Of a DNA stretch of 39,315 bases, positions 1 through 6,594 are shown piece after piece; within the stretch, counting starts at the first letter, position 1, and each line of letters begins with the position of its first letter. The translations under genes and the position numbers were made by a program. The notes below the pieces were generated by a model. That model made no database searches. It was not told the origin of the DNA and saw nothing but the letters and a program-made list of their open reading frames with translations. The DNA comes from a virus. Where the stretch lies: IMG/VR virus record IMGVR_UViG_3300030450_002007, positions 1-39,315 of that record, one strand, 5' to 3'.

Positions 1-2
1 AA

Positions 3-1772
3 GTTGCTAACAATACTTTATTTCTTGATGCAAATGAAACACGCATGAGATCTGCCGATGAGGGTGAAATTTTAGCTAAATTTATTGATAATGGAGCCGT
101 AGAACTCTATTACGACAACAGTAAAAAACTTGAGACAACAAGTGGTGGAGTAGATATTACTGGAACTATGATGGCTGACGGTATCCAAATACAAGATACC
201 CACAAAATAAATCTTGGAAATAGCCAAGACTTACAAATTTATCACGATGGCACGAATAACCTGATCGACTGTACAAATAGTAATCCATTATTTCTTCAAT
301 CCGATCTTCTTTATTTAATGAGAGAAGATGGAAATGAAACTATGGCAAAACTTACTGCTAATGGATCCGTAGAACTCTATTACGACAACAGTAAAAAGTT
401 TGAGACACATTCTGCTGGTGTGCTAGTTAGCGGAAATGTTTACTTAAATGATAATAATAGATTTATTGCTGGAACAAGTAATGACCTAAAAATTTATCAC
501 GATGGAATTAATAGTTATATCGAAGAGTCAGGTACTGGAGGTTTAGTTTTACGAACGAGTACTTTTGCTTTAAAAAATACAGCAAATAATGAAAATATTA
601 TTTCTGGATTTGAAAATGGCTCCGTAGAGCTATATTACGATAACGGAAAAAAATTAGAGACTACTTCAGATGGCATTACTGTAACTGGTAAGATTATGCC
701 TTCGGCTAATAATACTCATAATATAGGTTCTGCTAGTCTGAGATTCGTAAATCTCTTCATGTCAAACGCTATAGATTTGGGAGATGGTGCAACTGTTCAA
801 TTTGGAGATGACGATGATTTTAAAATTTTGCACGATGGAACTACCTCACTTATTAAAAGTATTAGTCACCCTTTAGCTTATTATTCAAATACTAGACATC
901 ATTTTCTTAATGGAGATGGTAGTGAGGCTATGGCTGTTTTTGTAGCTAATGGAGCCGTAGAGCTATATTACGACAACAGTAAAAAGTTTGAGACAAATAT
1001 ACAAGGCTGTTTAATGTTAACTAATTCAAAACTTTTAATGGGTGATAGTGGAGAATTACAAATTTATCACGATGGTAATGATTCTATTATTAAAAATACA
1101 ACAGGTGATCTTGAAATAAGAGGTGCTGGGACTGGTGTAGGTAATGTATTACTTAGACCTAAAACTGGTGAAAATGGAGTAATTGTAAAACCTGATAATG
1201 CCGTAGAGCTATATTACGACAACAGTAAAAAGTTTGAGACCAACAGTTTAGGCATTGGCATTGGAACTTCCGATACTATTATCTTTGACCATTCGGGTAC
1301 AGGAACAGATACAGGTGTTGTTTTAGGTACTGATGGTGGATTACAAATAGCTAGAAATAACGACATGCCAGCACTTCTTAACAGAAAAGGAACTGATGGT
1401 AATTTATTAGGAGTTTATAATGATGGTACTTTTGTTGGTGCGATTGCAGTTAGTGGTGCTACTACAGTTTATGCAACATCTTCTGACTATCGTTTAAAAG
1501 AAAATGTAACTGCAATATCTGATGGAATAACAAGACTAAAAACATTAAAACCTTATAGGTTTAACTTTAAATCAGACTCAACAAAAACAGTTGATGGTTT
1601 TTTTGCTCACGAAGTAACAGCAGTTCCAGAAGCTGTAACAGGAACGAAAGACGCTGTAAATTCTAATGGTGATATTGATCCACAAGGTTTAGATCAAAGT
1701 AAACTTGTACCTTTAATTGTAGCTGCTGTACAAGAACTTATAGGTAAAGTAGAAAAACTAGAAGCAGCATAA
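3..1772 (+). CDS. Tail fibre, C-terminal part, with peptidase S74 chaperone (5'-truncated at window edge)
   Basis: The frame is open from base 3, so this is the 3' part of a gene that starts outside. It is very probably the continuation of the fibre gene at 37270-39315, because the same repeats fill both pieces. About 470 residues are made of modules alternating an IYHDG motif with a VELYYDNSKK motif, as expected of a trimeric beta-structured fibre that contacts the host. The end is a peptidase S74 (intramolecular chaperone) domain: SSDYRLKEN, then a LKPYRFNF stretch and GFFAHEV. Counting from the ATG at 45, Ser480 and Lys485 have the S-D-x-R-x-K spacing of the self-cleaving dyad, so the chaperone is probably released after trimerisation. 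A short coiled tail (QELIGKVEKLEAA) follows. The first ATG at 45 is internal to the repeats and is not a real start. Confidence 0.9.
   Translation, partial: VANNTLFLDANETRMRSADEGEILAKFIDNGAVELYYDNSKKLETTSGGVDITGTMMADGIQIQDTHKINLGNSQDLQIYHDGTNNLIDCTNSNPLFLQSDLLYLMREDGNETMAKLTANGSVELYYDNSKKFETHSAGVLVSGNVYLNDNNRFIAGTSNDLKIYHDGINSYIEESGTGGLVLRTSTFALKNTANNENIISGFENGSVELYYDNGKKLETTSDGITVTGKIMPSANNTHNIGSASLRFVNLFMSNAIDLGDGATVQFGDDDDFKILHDGTTSLIKSISHPLAYYSNTRHHFLNGDGSEAMAVFVANGAVELYYDNSKKFETNIQGCLMLTNSKLLMGDSGELQIYHDGNDSIIKNTTGDLEIRGAGTGVGNVLLRPKTGENGVIVKPDNAVELYYDNSKKFETNSLGIGIGTSDTIIFDHSGTGTDTGVVLGTDGGLQIARNNDMPALLNRKGTDGNLLGVYNDGTFVGAIAVSGATTVYATSSDYRLKENVTAISDGITRLKTLKPYRFNFKSDSTKTVDGFFAHEVTAVPEAVTGTKDAVNSNGDIDPQGLDQSKLVPLIVAAVQELIGKVEKLEAA
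90..1245 (+). repeat. Fibre module repeats (VELYYDNSKK units), first block
   Basis: Five copies of a roughly 40-base unit encoding [AS]VELYYDN[SG]KK[LF]ET begin near 96, 366, 624, 954 and 1200. Units encoding [DE][LF]xI[YL]HDG lie between them. Several copies are nearly identical at the DNA level. Bases 387-488 match 38977-39078 with two differences, and 624-704 match 39235-39315 exactly. Confidence 0.9.
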
Positions 1773-1829
1773 GCCGTATTGCCGTTACACGTTCCAGCAG
1801 CTACACTTTAAAATAATTACGAAAAATTT

Positions 1830-2066
1830 ATGTCAAAACTATCTGACAGATGCGAAGAGCGTAAAAATGAAGCACAAGCTCTTGCTGATAAATTCAACGC
1901 TGAAAAAACAGAGATTGAAAAACTCAGAGGTGAAGCAAATAAAAAGGAAAAAGAAAATGCTATTGTTTACGAACAATTTATGGTAAAAAATTCTCAATAT
2001 GCAGAATTGCTTGGATTAGTTAAAGAAGAAGAGGGTGTTGAAACTTCAAGCGAAGTCGTAGAATAA
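1830..2066 (+). CDS. Small acidic coiled-coil protein, unknown function
   Basis: This 78-residue protein is almost wholly charged heptad-like sequence (residues 5-50 are rich in E, K, A and L) with an acidic C-terminus. It has no signal peptide or membrane segment. It lies 57 bases behind the fibre gene in the same direction, so it could be a fibre chaperone or a small virion protein, but nothing in the sequence proves a role. The start follows an A/T-rich stretch without a clear Shine-Dalgarno, as for many genes here. I do not recognise a family. Confidence 0.75.
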   Translation: MSKLSDRCEERKNEAQALADKFNAEKTEIEKLRGEANKKEKENAIVYEQFMVKNSQYAELLGLVKEEEGVETSSEVVE

Positions 2067-2099
2067 GGTTAAACTATTAGTAAAAGTAATTTTTTTATC

Positions 2100-2435
2100 A
2101 TGGCTATTACTTACACATGGGAAATCAACGGAACCGCTTGTAAAAGAGATGTTGCTGATGGTTACTTTACAAATGTTGTCTATCGAGTAAAAGGTATGGA
2201 CGGCACAGAAGAAAAAGCAAGACGTACAGGTGAAATAACTTACGTCAAACCTGAGTCATTGCCTTCTGGATTCATTGCCTTTGACGAATCCAAAAAAACA
2301 CCAGACAGTGCAACCATGATAACTTGGGTTAAAGATGCACTTGGAACGGATGAAGTTACTGCTTTAGAAGCTGGAATAAAAGCAGAAATTGATCTTAAAA
2401 ATACACCAGTACAAGCAACAGGTGTTGCCTTCTAA
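2100..2435 (+). CDS. Small conserved phage protein, copy A of a tandem pair
   Basis: This 111-residue soluble protein opens with alternating hydrophobic residues (MAITYTWEIN), followed by DGYFTNVVYRVKGMDG, which reads as a beta-rich fold, then KPESL and a helical VKDALGTDEV segment. It is related to the next gene: both share KPESL, VKxxLGTDxV and a late K-x-TP. Proteins of this look occur downstream of tail genes in marine myo- and siphophages, but their role is unknown to me. The next ATG lies two bases after this stop, so the two genes are cotranscribed. Confidence 0.75.
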   Translation: MAITYTWEINGTACKRDVADGYFTNVVYRVKGMDGTEEKARRTGEITYVKPESLPSGFIAFDESKKTPDSATMITWVKDALGTDEVTALEAGIKAEIDLKNTPVQATGVAF

Positions 2436-2437
2436 TT

Positions 2438-2740
2438 ATGGCAACTGTTACCTGGGCATTAGCTAACGTTGACTTTGATGTAGACGATGGCTTTTGTCAT
2501 ACTGCACACTGGACAGTAACTAGAGTTGATGGAGATTATTACGCATCATCTTATGGAAGCTGTGCGTTGACTAAACCAGAATCTTTAACAAGTAGAACTG
2601 ATTTAAAGACAGCAGATATTATTGCTGATGTAAAAGCTGTCCTTGGAACGGATAGAGTCGATGAGATTTTATCTGGGTTAACTTTAAAAATTAGTGAAGA
2701 AAAAACTCCTACGCAGGGAAGTTTCGTACCAGCTAGTTAA
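2438..2740 (+). CDS. Small conserved phage protein, copy B of a tandem pair
   Basis: This 100-residue protein has the same plan as its upstream neighbour: a beta-rich N-terminal half, then TKPESL, then VKAVLGTDRV, then KTPTQG near the end. The N-terminal halves have diverged strongly while the second half keeps its motifs, which fits an old tandem duplication. There is no membrane segment or signal peptide. The function is unknown. A roughly 125-base gap follows before the next gene. Confidence 0.75.
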   Translation: MATVTWALANVDFDVDDGFCHTAHWTVTRVDGDYYASSYGSCALTKPESLTSRTDLKTADIIADVKAVLGTDRVDEILSGLTLKISEEKTPTQGSFVPAS

Positions 2741-2865
2741 CCTTATCTGTAAGTTGTCTTGTCATTAGTCCTGTTATTAAATACAAAGGAGCTATGGTTG
2801 GTATTATGAGCAGCATTGATATAATAAGGCTATGACTTATTGCTCGGAGGATAGCTTCTTTTACC

Positions 2866-3084
2866 ATGTTTGCTCGTGTTTGTCAGATAGCTTCATTGTT
2901 GTCTCTATTTCTTACCTTGTCAATGTTAGGCGGTTCGTACTACGCTTTCCGCTTTGTAACCAGCGAACAATTTAAGGCAAGAGTAATGAATGAGGTTCTT
3001 GATAATGTTTCTGGCATGATGCCAAAAGTATTAGACCAAGAATTACCAAAAAAAACAGGTCCATCTATGCCGATAATAAAATAA
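2866..3084 (+). CDS. Small single-span membrane protein
   Basis: This 72-residue protein has a hydrophobic segment at about residues 7-28 (IASLLSLFLTLSML and following) and a polar, lysine-containing tail. It could be an inner-membrane protein with its tail in the cytoplasm or periplasm. A GGAGG at 2846-2850 lies about 15 bases before the ATG, which is too far for a good ribosome site. The stop codon directly abuts the ATG of the next tiny membrane gene, so they form a unit. A lysis role (holin or spanin-like) is possible because no other lysis gene is seen, but no motif supports it. Confidence 0.6.
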   Translation: MFARVCQIASLLSLFLTLSMLGGSYYAFRFVTSEQFKARVMNEVLDNVSGMMPKVLDQELPKKTGPSMPIIK

Positions 3085-3174
3085 ATGTTTTTTCCTATAT
3101 TTACTGTTTTTCTGGCAATTTTGATTTATTCAGCTTGTGCTTTTGCAATGTATAAACATTTTTCTGGTAAGTAA
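3085..3174 (+). CDS. 29-residue membrane peptide
   Basis: An ATG follows the previous stop with no gap and opens a 29-codon frame. It is essentially one hydrophobic helix (FPIFTVFLAILIYSACAFAM) with a short basic end (YKHFSGK). Its stop directly abuts the GTG of the next gene. Head-to-tail fit on both sides and a clean transmembrane profile argue that it is real despite its length. Function is unknown; a lysis or tail-tip membrane accessory role is speculative. Confidence 0.55.
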   Translation: MFFPIFTVFLAILIYSACAFAMYKHFSGK

Positions 3175-3813
3175 GTGTCTGAAATAAAGATACCTGAAAT
3201 AAAACTTCCTACTATTGATTTACCAGATGCACCATATTTTACAAAACCAAAACTAGAAGGCAACTTGCCTGGATGTTATTTATATCATCGTGATCTAGAA
3301 ACTACACGCAATCCATCATTGCTTATATCGGACAAACGTGGAACATATACAGTATGTCCAAATGGTGAAATCCCATCATATACTCCGATAAGATATGATC
3401 CTGCACAAATAATCAATACAGAGCCAGTGCCAGTAAATACTGCTCCAACTCAAAAAGATACAAACGTGGCACAACCAAAGCCAAAGAAAGATAAGAAAGT
3501 AGTATATGAACCTTGCCCTCCAGAAAAACCACAATTTATGAAAGGTGATTACAGAAATGACAAAAGGATTCAAAGATTTGTTTCTTACGAAAGAATAGAG
3601 ATAAATGGAGGTTTTGACTGTGTCGAGAACTGGGAAGAAGTACCATTCAGAGAAAGTTTTATTGGAACTCCTGAAGGGCTTATATCAACTACTGTGTTGG
3701 GTGTGGTTGCTGGTGGCTCTGCATTATTGGCTCCTCTGATAAAAAAGGTGATCTCTGAAATATTTAAAAAGATAAAAAAACATTTGACAAAGAAAAAAGA
3801 TACTACTTTGTGA
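3175..3813 (+). CDS. Proline-rich protein with C-terminal membrane helix and lysine tail
   Basis: A GTG start directly follows the previous stop. The 212-residue product begins with a repetitive E-I-K-x-P-E-I/T pattern and then has a central domain with four cysteines (34, 61, 114, 149). A hydrophobic glycine/alanine-rich segment at about 168-189 could cross a membrane. The C-terminal tail at 190-210 is extremely lysine-rich. The middle region at 85-110 is a proline/lysine linker. I do not recognise a family with certainty. Its position after two membrane peptides suggests a membrane-associated complex. Its last 11 bases overlap the convergent gene on the other strand. Confidence 0.7.
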   Translation: MSEIKIPEIKLPTIDLPDAPYFTKPKLEGNLPGCYLYHRDLETTRNPSLLISDKRGTYTVCPNGEIPSYTPIRYDPAQIINTEPVPVNTAPTQKDTNVAQPKPKKDKKVVYEPCPPEKPQFMKGDYRNDKRIQRFVSYERIEINGGFDCVENWEEVPFRESFIGTPEGLISTTVLGVVAGGSALLAPLIKKVISEIFKKIKKHLTKKKDTTL

Positions 3814-4543
3814 GATTATGAGTGTGCGGTAATACTTGATTGGGAATTGTTGTTAATACTACGTTTTTACACGCTACTGCATCTTCATTTATCAGCTTAA
3901 CACCAAGTTTAAACTGCTCGCTACATACCTTCATCCTCGCTAGATTTGCCTCTAAACGAGCCTTCTGCAATGCAAATTCCTGTCCTTTTATTTGGTTTTC
4001 AGCAGCTTTGACGCAAAGATCAGACCCTTCACCCAATGGTATCTGTAGGCTAACAGTAAATCCATAATTAAAATTATGAGTTGATTGTTCTATTCTTGGC
4101 TGTTCACTTATATATAAAATTTCTCCTGGGCTTATTAAATTACCATCTGCATCTTCTGCCAAATTGTAGATATTGGTTCTAGTCTTTGTAATTCTAGGTG
4201 TACTGTAGTTTTCTCCTTTAGTAACAAATGGAGTGAAAGCTAGTGTCGGTTGTTGACATTGAATATTTCCTCCATAAGTCATCGTTGGAAAGCCCCCATT
4301 TATAGTTTGATATCCGTTATTGATTACCGTTCCAGAACTTGATGCTGATGGGGAACTAACAGTATTTGCAAAGGTTTTGGGCGAATATAATAATAGAAGT
4401 AAACTTAATTTGAAAAAATTGACAAGCTTGTACTTTGACTTTCTGTATTGATTGTTCTTTGTACAGTGCTGGTTGCGTCTAAACCTGGAGCAAGAAAATT
4501 CTCCGTTATGCTGAACGCTTCGCCTGGGGTTTGGATTTCCCAT
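3803..4543 (-). CDS. Secreted protein with internal signal-like segment; start uncertain
   Basis: The open frame reaches 4576; the second ATG at 4543 gives 246 residues. A classic signal-like stretch, FFKLSLLLLLYSPKTFA, sits about 40-60 residues into the frame and is followed by an exported-looking domain. That domain has QCQQPTLAFTPF, a TNIYN segment, NFNYGFTVSLQIPLG, a helical KAAENQIKGQEFALQKARL region and Cys/Lys-rich helices. No ATG, GTG or TTG lies in frame just before the signal stretch, and the N-terminal part overlaps the preceding gene in another frame. The true product may therefore begin by frameshift or at a non-standard start. I have a memory of similar exported proteins in marine cyanophages but cannot confirm it here. 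Function is unknown. Confidence 0.6.
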   Translation of the reverse strand: MGNPNPRRSVQHNGEFSCSRFRRNQHCTKNNQYRKSKYKLVNFFKLSLLLLLYSPKTFANTVSSPSASSSGTVINNGYQTINGGFPTMTYGGNIQCQQPTLAFTPFVTKGENYSTPRITKTRTNIYNLAEDADGNLISPGEILYISEQPRIEQSTHNFNYGFTVSLQIPLGEGSDLCVKAAENQIKGQEFALQKARLEANLARMKVCSEQFKLGVKLINEDAVACKNVVLTTIPNQVLPHTHNLTK

Positions 4544-4833
4544 TGGGGTTTGGTCGGTAAATCTGGAGTTACCCATTTGAATGAAACTCCATTAACTGTC
4601 TGTGTGTTTGTATAGGTTGCATCAGGAGATATAACTGTTCCATCCTTAACTTTGATGTTATTGCCTTGCAAACTATATGAGTAACCTGTGCGGTAGTTTT
4701 CCGTAACAATAGTTTCCACAATAATAGTTTTACTAGAGCTAGAAGATTCCATCTGCCCTGTAGAGAACGATGGAGTAATTCCCCCTGCATAAGCACTAGG
4801 AATGCCAAATAAAAATATTATTAGCCATTTCAT
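4405..4833 (-). CDS. Secreted protein, shorter paralogue of the upstream gene
   Basis: This 142-residue protein has a signal peptide (MKWLIIFLFGIPSAYA, cleavage likely after AYA). A Ser/Thr-rich, probably beta-structured exterior domain follows. GEAFSITENFLAPG near residue 105 matches GDAWSVSESFIQGD in the neighbouring 176-residue protein, and both continue with a Thr/Val-rich stretch ending in xIF. This copy stops there, about 50 residues short of its paralogue, exactly where the next downstream frame takes over. Its ATG overlaps the stop of the upstream gene by one base. Function is unknown; it probably acts outside the cytoplasmic membrane. Confidence 0.75.
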   Translation of the reverse strand: MKWLIIFLFGIPSAYAGGITPSFSTGQMESSSSSKTIIVETIVTENYRTGYSYSLQGNNIKVKDGTVISPDATYTNTQTVNGVSFKWVTPDLPTKPQWEIQTPGEAFSITENFLAPGLDATSTVQRTINTESQSTSLSIFSN

Positions 4834-5363
4834 TAATCAATTTCAAGTTTTATTGTGCTAGACATCTGGGCTGTAACACCTGCTCCTGTAGCAGATAAGT
4901 TAACCGTCATTGCACCACCAGAATCCATTGTCATTGCAGTTGTACCAATGTCACCACCGCTTACAGTTGTTGTGTCTCCGAAAATAGGTAATGCTGGTAC
5001 AACACCATTAGTGACTGTTGTAGCTAAAAAACTTGTAGGGATAGAATCACCTTGTATGAAACTTTCACTTACAGACCATGCATCACCACTATTTGTAACT
5101 GCATAAGTAGTTGTATTATCTATTGTTGGAACGCCATTAGTTATTGCTGAATCTGTTAAATCTAAAGTTCCTATAGCATTTGCAGTATCACCTGCTGTTG
5201 GGGTGACATTTGTACCTGATGCAGAGAAGGTCGTACCCACCCGATTACTCGTTGAACTTGCTCCTAATGTACTGACCGAGACAACATTCTGTATTGAGTG
5301 ATTGATGTCAGCGTATGAAGCTGGCATACCAGCAAGCAGCAAAAGTGGTAAAAGTTTTTTCAT
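4833..5363 (-). CDS. Secreted Ser/Thr/Gly-rich protein
   Basis: This 176-residue protein starts with a textbook signal peptide (MKKLLPLLLLAGMPASYA). The mature part is rich in T, S, G, V and N with no cysteines, typical of secreted or surface beta proteins. It contains GDAWSVSESF, shared with the next gene, and ends with an alternating-hydrophobic segment (MSSTIKLEID). The gene overlaps the upstream holin-like gene by four bases and the downstream paralogue by one, so the minus-strand genes form one operon. The target is unknown. A role in modifying the infected cell envelope or superinfection exclusion would fit but is inference. Confidence 0.75.
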   Translation of the reverse strand: MKKLLPLLLLAGMPASYADINHSIQNVVSVSTLGASSTSNRVGTTFSASGTNVTPTAGDTANAIGTLDLTDSAITNGVPTIDNTTTYAVTNSGDAWSVSESFIQGDSIPTSFLATTVTNGVVPALPIFGDTTTVSGGDIGTTAMTMDSGGAMTVNLSATGAGVTAQMSSTIKLEID

Positions 5364-5629
5364 TTTTTTACAACCCCAACTTTAGAGTCTTTATTGTCAA
5401 CTATCTTAACATTATCATTAAGTTTCTTTTTGTCATTACCTTTTTTGACGTTTAGCCCAAATTGAGCACTCACTGCCGACAAAAGTCCAGCAGCGAAAGT
5501 TGTATCAATTTGCCTGGTAGGGTTTGGATTGAAGTACGACCAAGAAATAACCCCTAAACTCCAAAAAAGAATAATTAATTGCACCACATTGGCAATCAGG
5601 CTATTACCTTCTTTTTCTTGATCTTCCAT
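5360..5629 (-). CDS. Holin-like small membrane protein
   Basis: The likely start is the ATG at 5629, giving 89 residues (MEDQEKEGN...); an earlier ATG at 5704 would add a poor N-terminus. An acidic N-terminus is followed by a membrane helix at about 12-33 (VVQLIILFWSLGVISWSYF), a second apolar segment near 44-62 (TTFAAGLLSAVSAQFGL), and a lysine-rich C-terminal tail. Two helices with a charged tail is the usual plan of class II holins, so this is the best lysis candidate in the window. The call rests on topology only. It heads the minus-strand operon of secreted proteins. Confidence 0.6.
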   Translation of the reverse strand: MEDQEKEGNSLIANVVQLIILFWSLGVISWSYFNPNPTRQIDTTFAAGLLSAVSAQFGLNVKKGNDKKKLNDNVKIVDNKDSKVGVVKK

Positions 5630-5662
5630 AAGAAAAAAGCTGCTTGTGGGTATCTCTAAGCA

Positions 5663-5691
5663 TTGACTTCTGCTTAACAAACAGCTATGTG
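5663..5691 (+). promoter_or_regulatory. Possible sigma70-type promoter
   Basis: TTGACT, 17 bases, then TATGTG, lying between the divergent starts at 5629 (-) and 5740 (+). It would serve the two small plus genes. The -10 box is weak, so this is a candidate only. Confidence 0.3.
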
Positions 5692-5739
5692 CCAAATGTA
5701 GCAATTATTGTTATGTTTGGAAAGTAACACACATTTTTT

Positions 5740-5904
5740 ATGATTAAAATTTTAAAACCATTACTAATGACGTTTCTTACAACTACAACCGTAAAACGTT
5801 TAGTAGTTGATCTTTTACGTGCAATTTGTAAACAAACTTCAAATACTCTTGATGACCGTGCTGTAGATATATTGGAAAAACAATTATTTCCAGTAAGGCA
5901 ATGA
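5740..5904 (+). CDS. Small phage protein of 54 residues
   Basis: This ATG-started frame encodes 54 residues: a basic, moderately hydrophobic N-terminus (MIKILKPLLMTFLTTTTV), then VDLLRAICKQ and a helical TLDDRAVDILEKQL segment. Small phage proteins with this N(T)xDDxxVD pattern are common next to lysis or tail genes, but I cannot name a function. The stop overlaps the next ATG in an ATGA arrangement, indicating translational coupling. Confidence 0.65.
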   Translation: MIKILKPLLMTFLTTTTVKRLVVDLLRAICKQTSNTLDDRAVDILEKQLFPVRQ

Positions 5905-6182
5905 GAAAATTTTTAAATATTGAAATTGAAGAAGCACCTCCAGAACTTCAGCTTTCAGTTGAAATGAGATGCAGAGACATTATGCAAAGTGAGGATTATG
6001 ACAACATCAAAAGATATTGCACTCACTTAGTAAGACATCAAATGGATCAAGATGTTTTTTTAGCTTCAATGCTAGGAAGATTAATTGAACTAGAAGCTGC
6101 TTTAGTTAAAAAAAATTTAGCAGAAGAAAAAGAAGAGAAGAAAAATATTAATCCTATAAAAAAATTTTTTCGTATTGGTTAA
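5901..6182 (+). CDS. Small helical protein, unknown
   Basis: This 93-residue protein is coupled by ATGA overlap to the 54-residue gene before it. It is all-helical in appearance, with MRCRDIMQSEDYDNIKRYC near the middle and a Lys/Glu-rich end (KKNLAEEKEEKKN). There is no signal peptide or membrane segment. The last 29 bases overlap the end of the convergent minus-strand gene. A run of seven A followed by six T at 6158-6170 lies in the overlap and could help stop transcripts from both sides. Function is unknown. Confidence 0.7.
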   Translation: MRKFLNIEIEEAPPELQLSVEMRCRDIMQSEDYDNIKRYCTHLVRHQMDQDVFLASMLGRLIELEAALVKKNLAEEKEEKKNINPIKKFFRIG

Positions 6183-6438
6183 TTTCTTTTTCTGTAAAAT
6201 CACGAATTAGTAATTTATCAATTTTATCAACTTCGTAATTAAATTTAAGCACAGCAGTTCTTATATGTTCTGCAATCCAACGACCCTCTTCATAAACAAC
6301 TTGTGCTTTTCCATTTTCTTTTATATTTACATAATGATCTTGACCTTTAAGCTGAACATCTAAAAAGTTTCGTTCTAAATTTTTACGTCTAATATTTTTT
6401 AATCTTTGAAGTTTTACAGAAGAATGTACTTTTTTCAT
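6154..6438 (-). CDS. Small basic protein, last gene of the minus early operon
   Basis: This 94-residue protein has a strongly basic N-terminus (KLQRLKNIRRKNLER) that could bind nucleic acid, then a mixed segment (KAQVVYEEGRWIAEHIRTAV) and an acidic helical end. I do not recognise a family. The start overlaps the stop of the 51-residue gene upstream as ATGA. It is the promoter-distal gene of the operon that begins at 10192. Confidence 0.7.
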   Translation of the reverse strand: MKKVHSSVKLQRLKNIRRKNLERNFLDVQLKGQDHYVNIKENGKAQVVYEEGRWIAEHIRTAVLKFNYEVDKIDKLLIRDFTEKEINQYEKIFL

Positions 6439-6590
6439 TTTAGTTCTAGTGAAATATCAATCCAGCAAGGTTGCGGTTTTACTCCTGGAATCTGTTTATA
6501 AAAAGGATTAGTTATATATTCATAAGTTTTTTTACCATCAAAAAAAATTCTACCTATGTATGGATCAGATGGAAACTTTGGTTTTTTCAT
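6435..6590 (-). CDS. 51-residue protein, unknown
   Basis: The frame from the ATG at 6590 gives 51 residues: a KKPKFPSDPYIGRIFFDG start, an aromatic-rich centre (TYEYITNPFYK), and PCWIDISLEL at the end. Its stop overlaps the next ATG (ATGA), and it follows the T5orf172-like gene by only four bases. This coupling on both sides is the main support. Function is unknown. Confidence 0.6.
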   Translation of the reverse strand: MKKPKFPSDPYIGRIFFDGKKTYEYITNPFYKQIPGVKPQPCWIDISLELK

Positions 6591-6594
6591 AGAA

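Noticed and set aside
96-1245. CRISPR-like array from the regularly spaced 40-base repeats
   Set aside because: The repeats are in one long coding frame and encode a fibre motif; spacing is uneven and long.
1773-1811. In-frame open stretch of 12 codons directly after the fibre stop (read-through extension)
   Set aside because: No stop-codon context or conservation evidence can be seen here; a short open stretch by chance is likely.
2794-2835. 13-residue frame with AAAGGAG just upstream of its ATG
   Set aside because: The ribosome site is only two bases from the ATG and the frame is too short to support as a gene; it could be a leader, but nothing more shows.
4569-4808. 79-codon minus frame inside the secreted-protein gene
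   Set aside because: It is a shadow in another frame of the 4405-4833 gene, which has a clear signal peptide and a paralogue.
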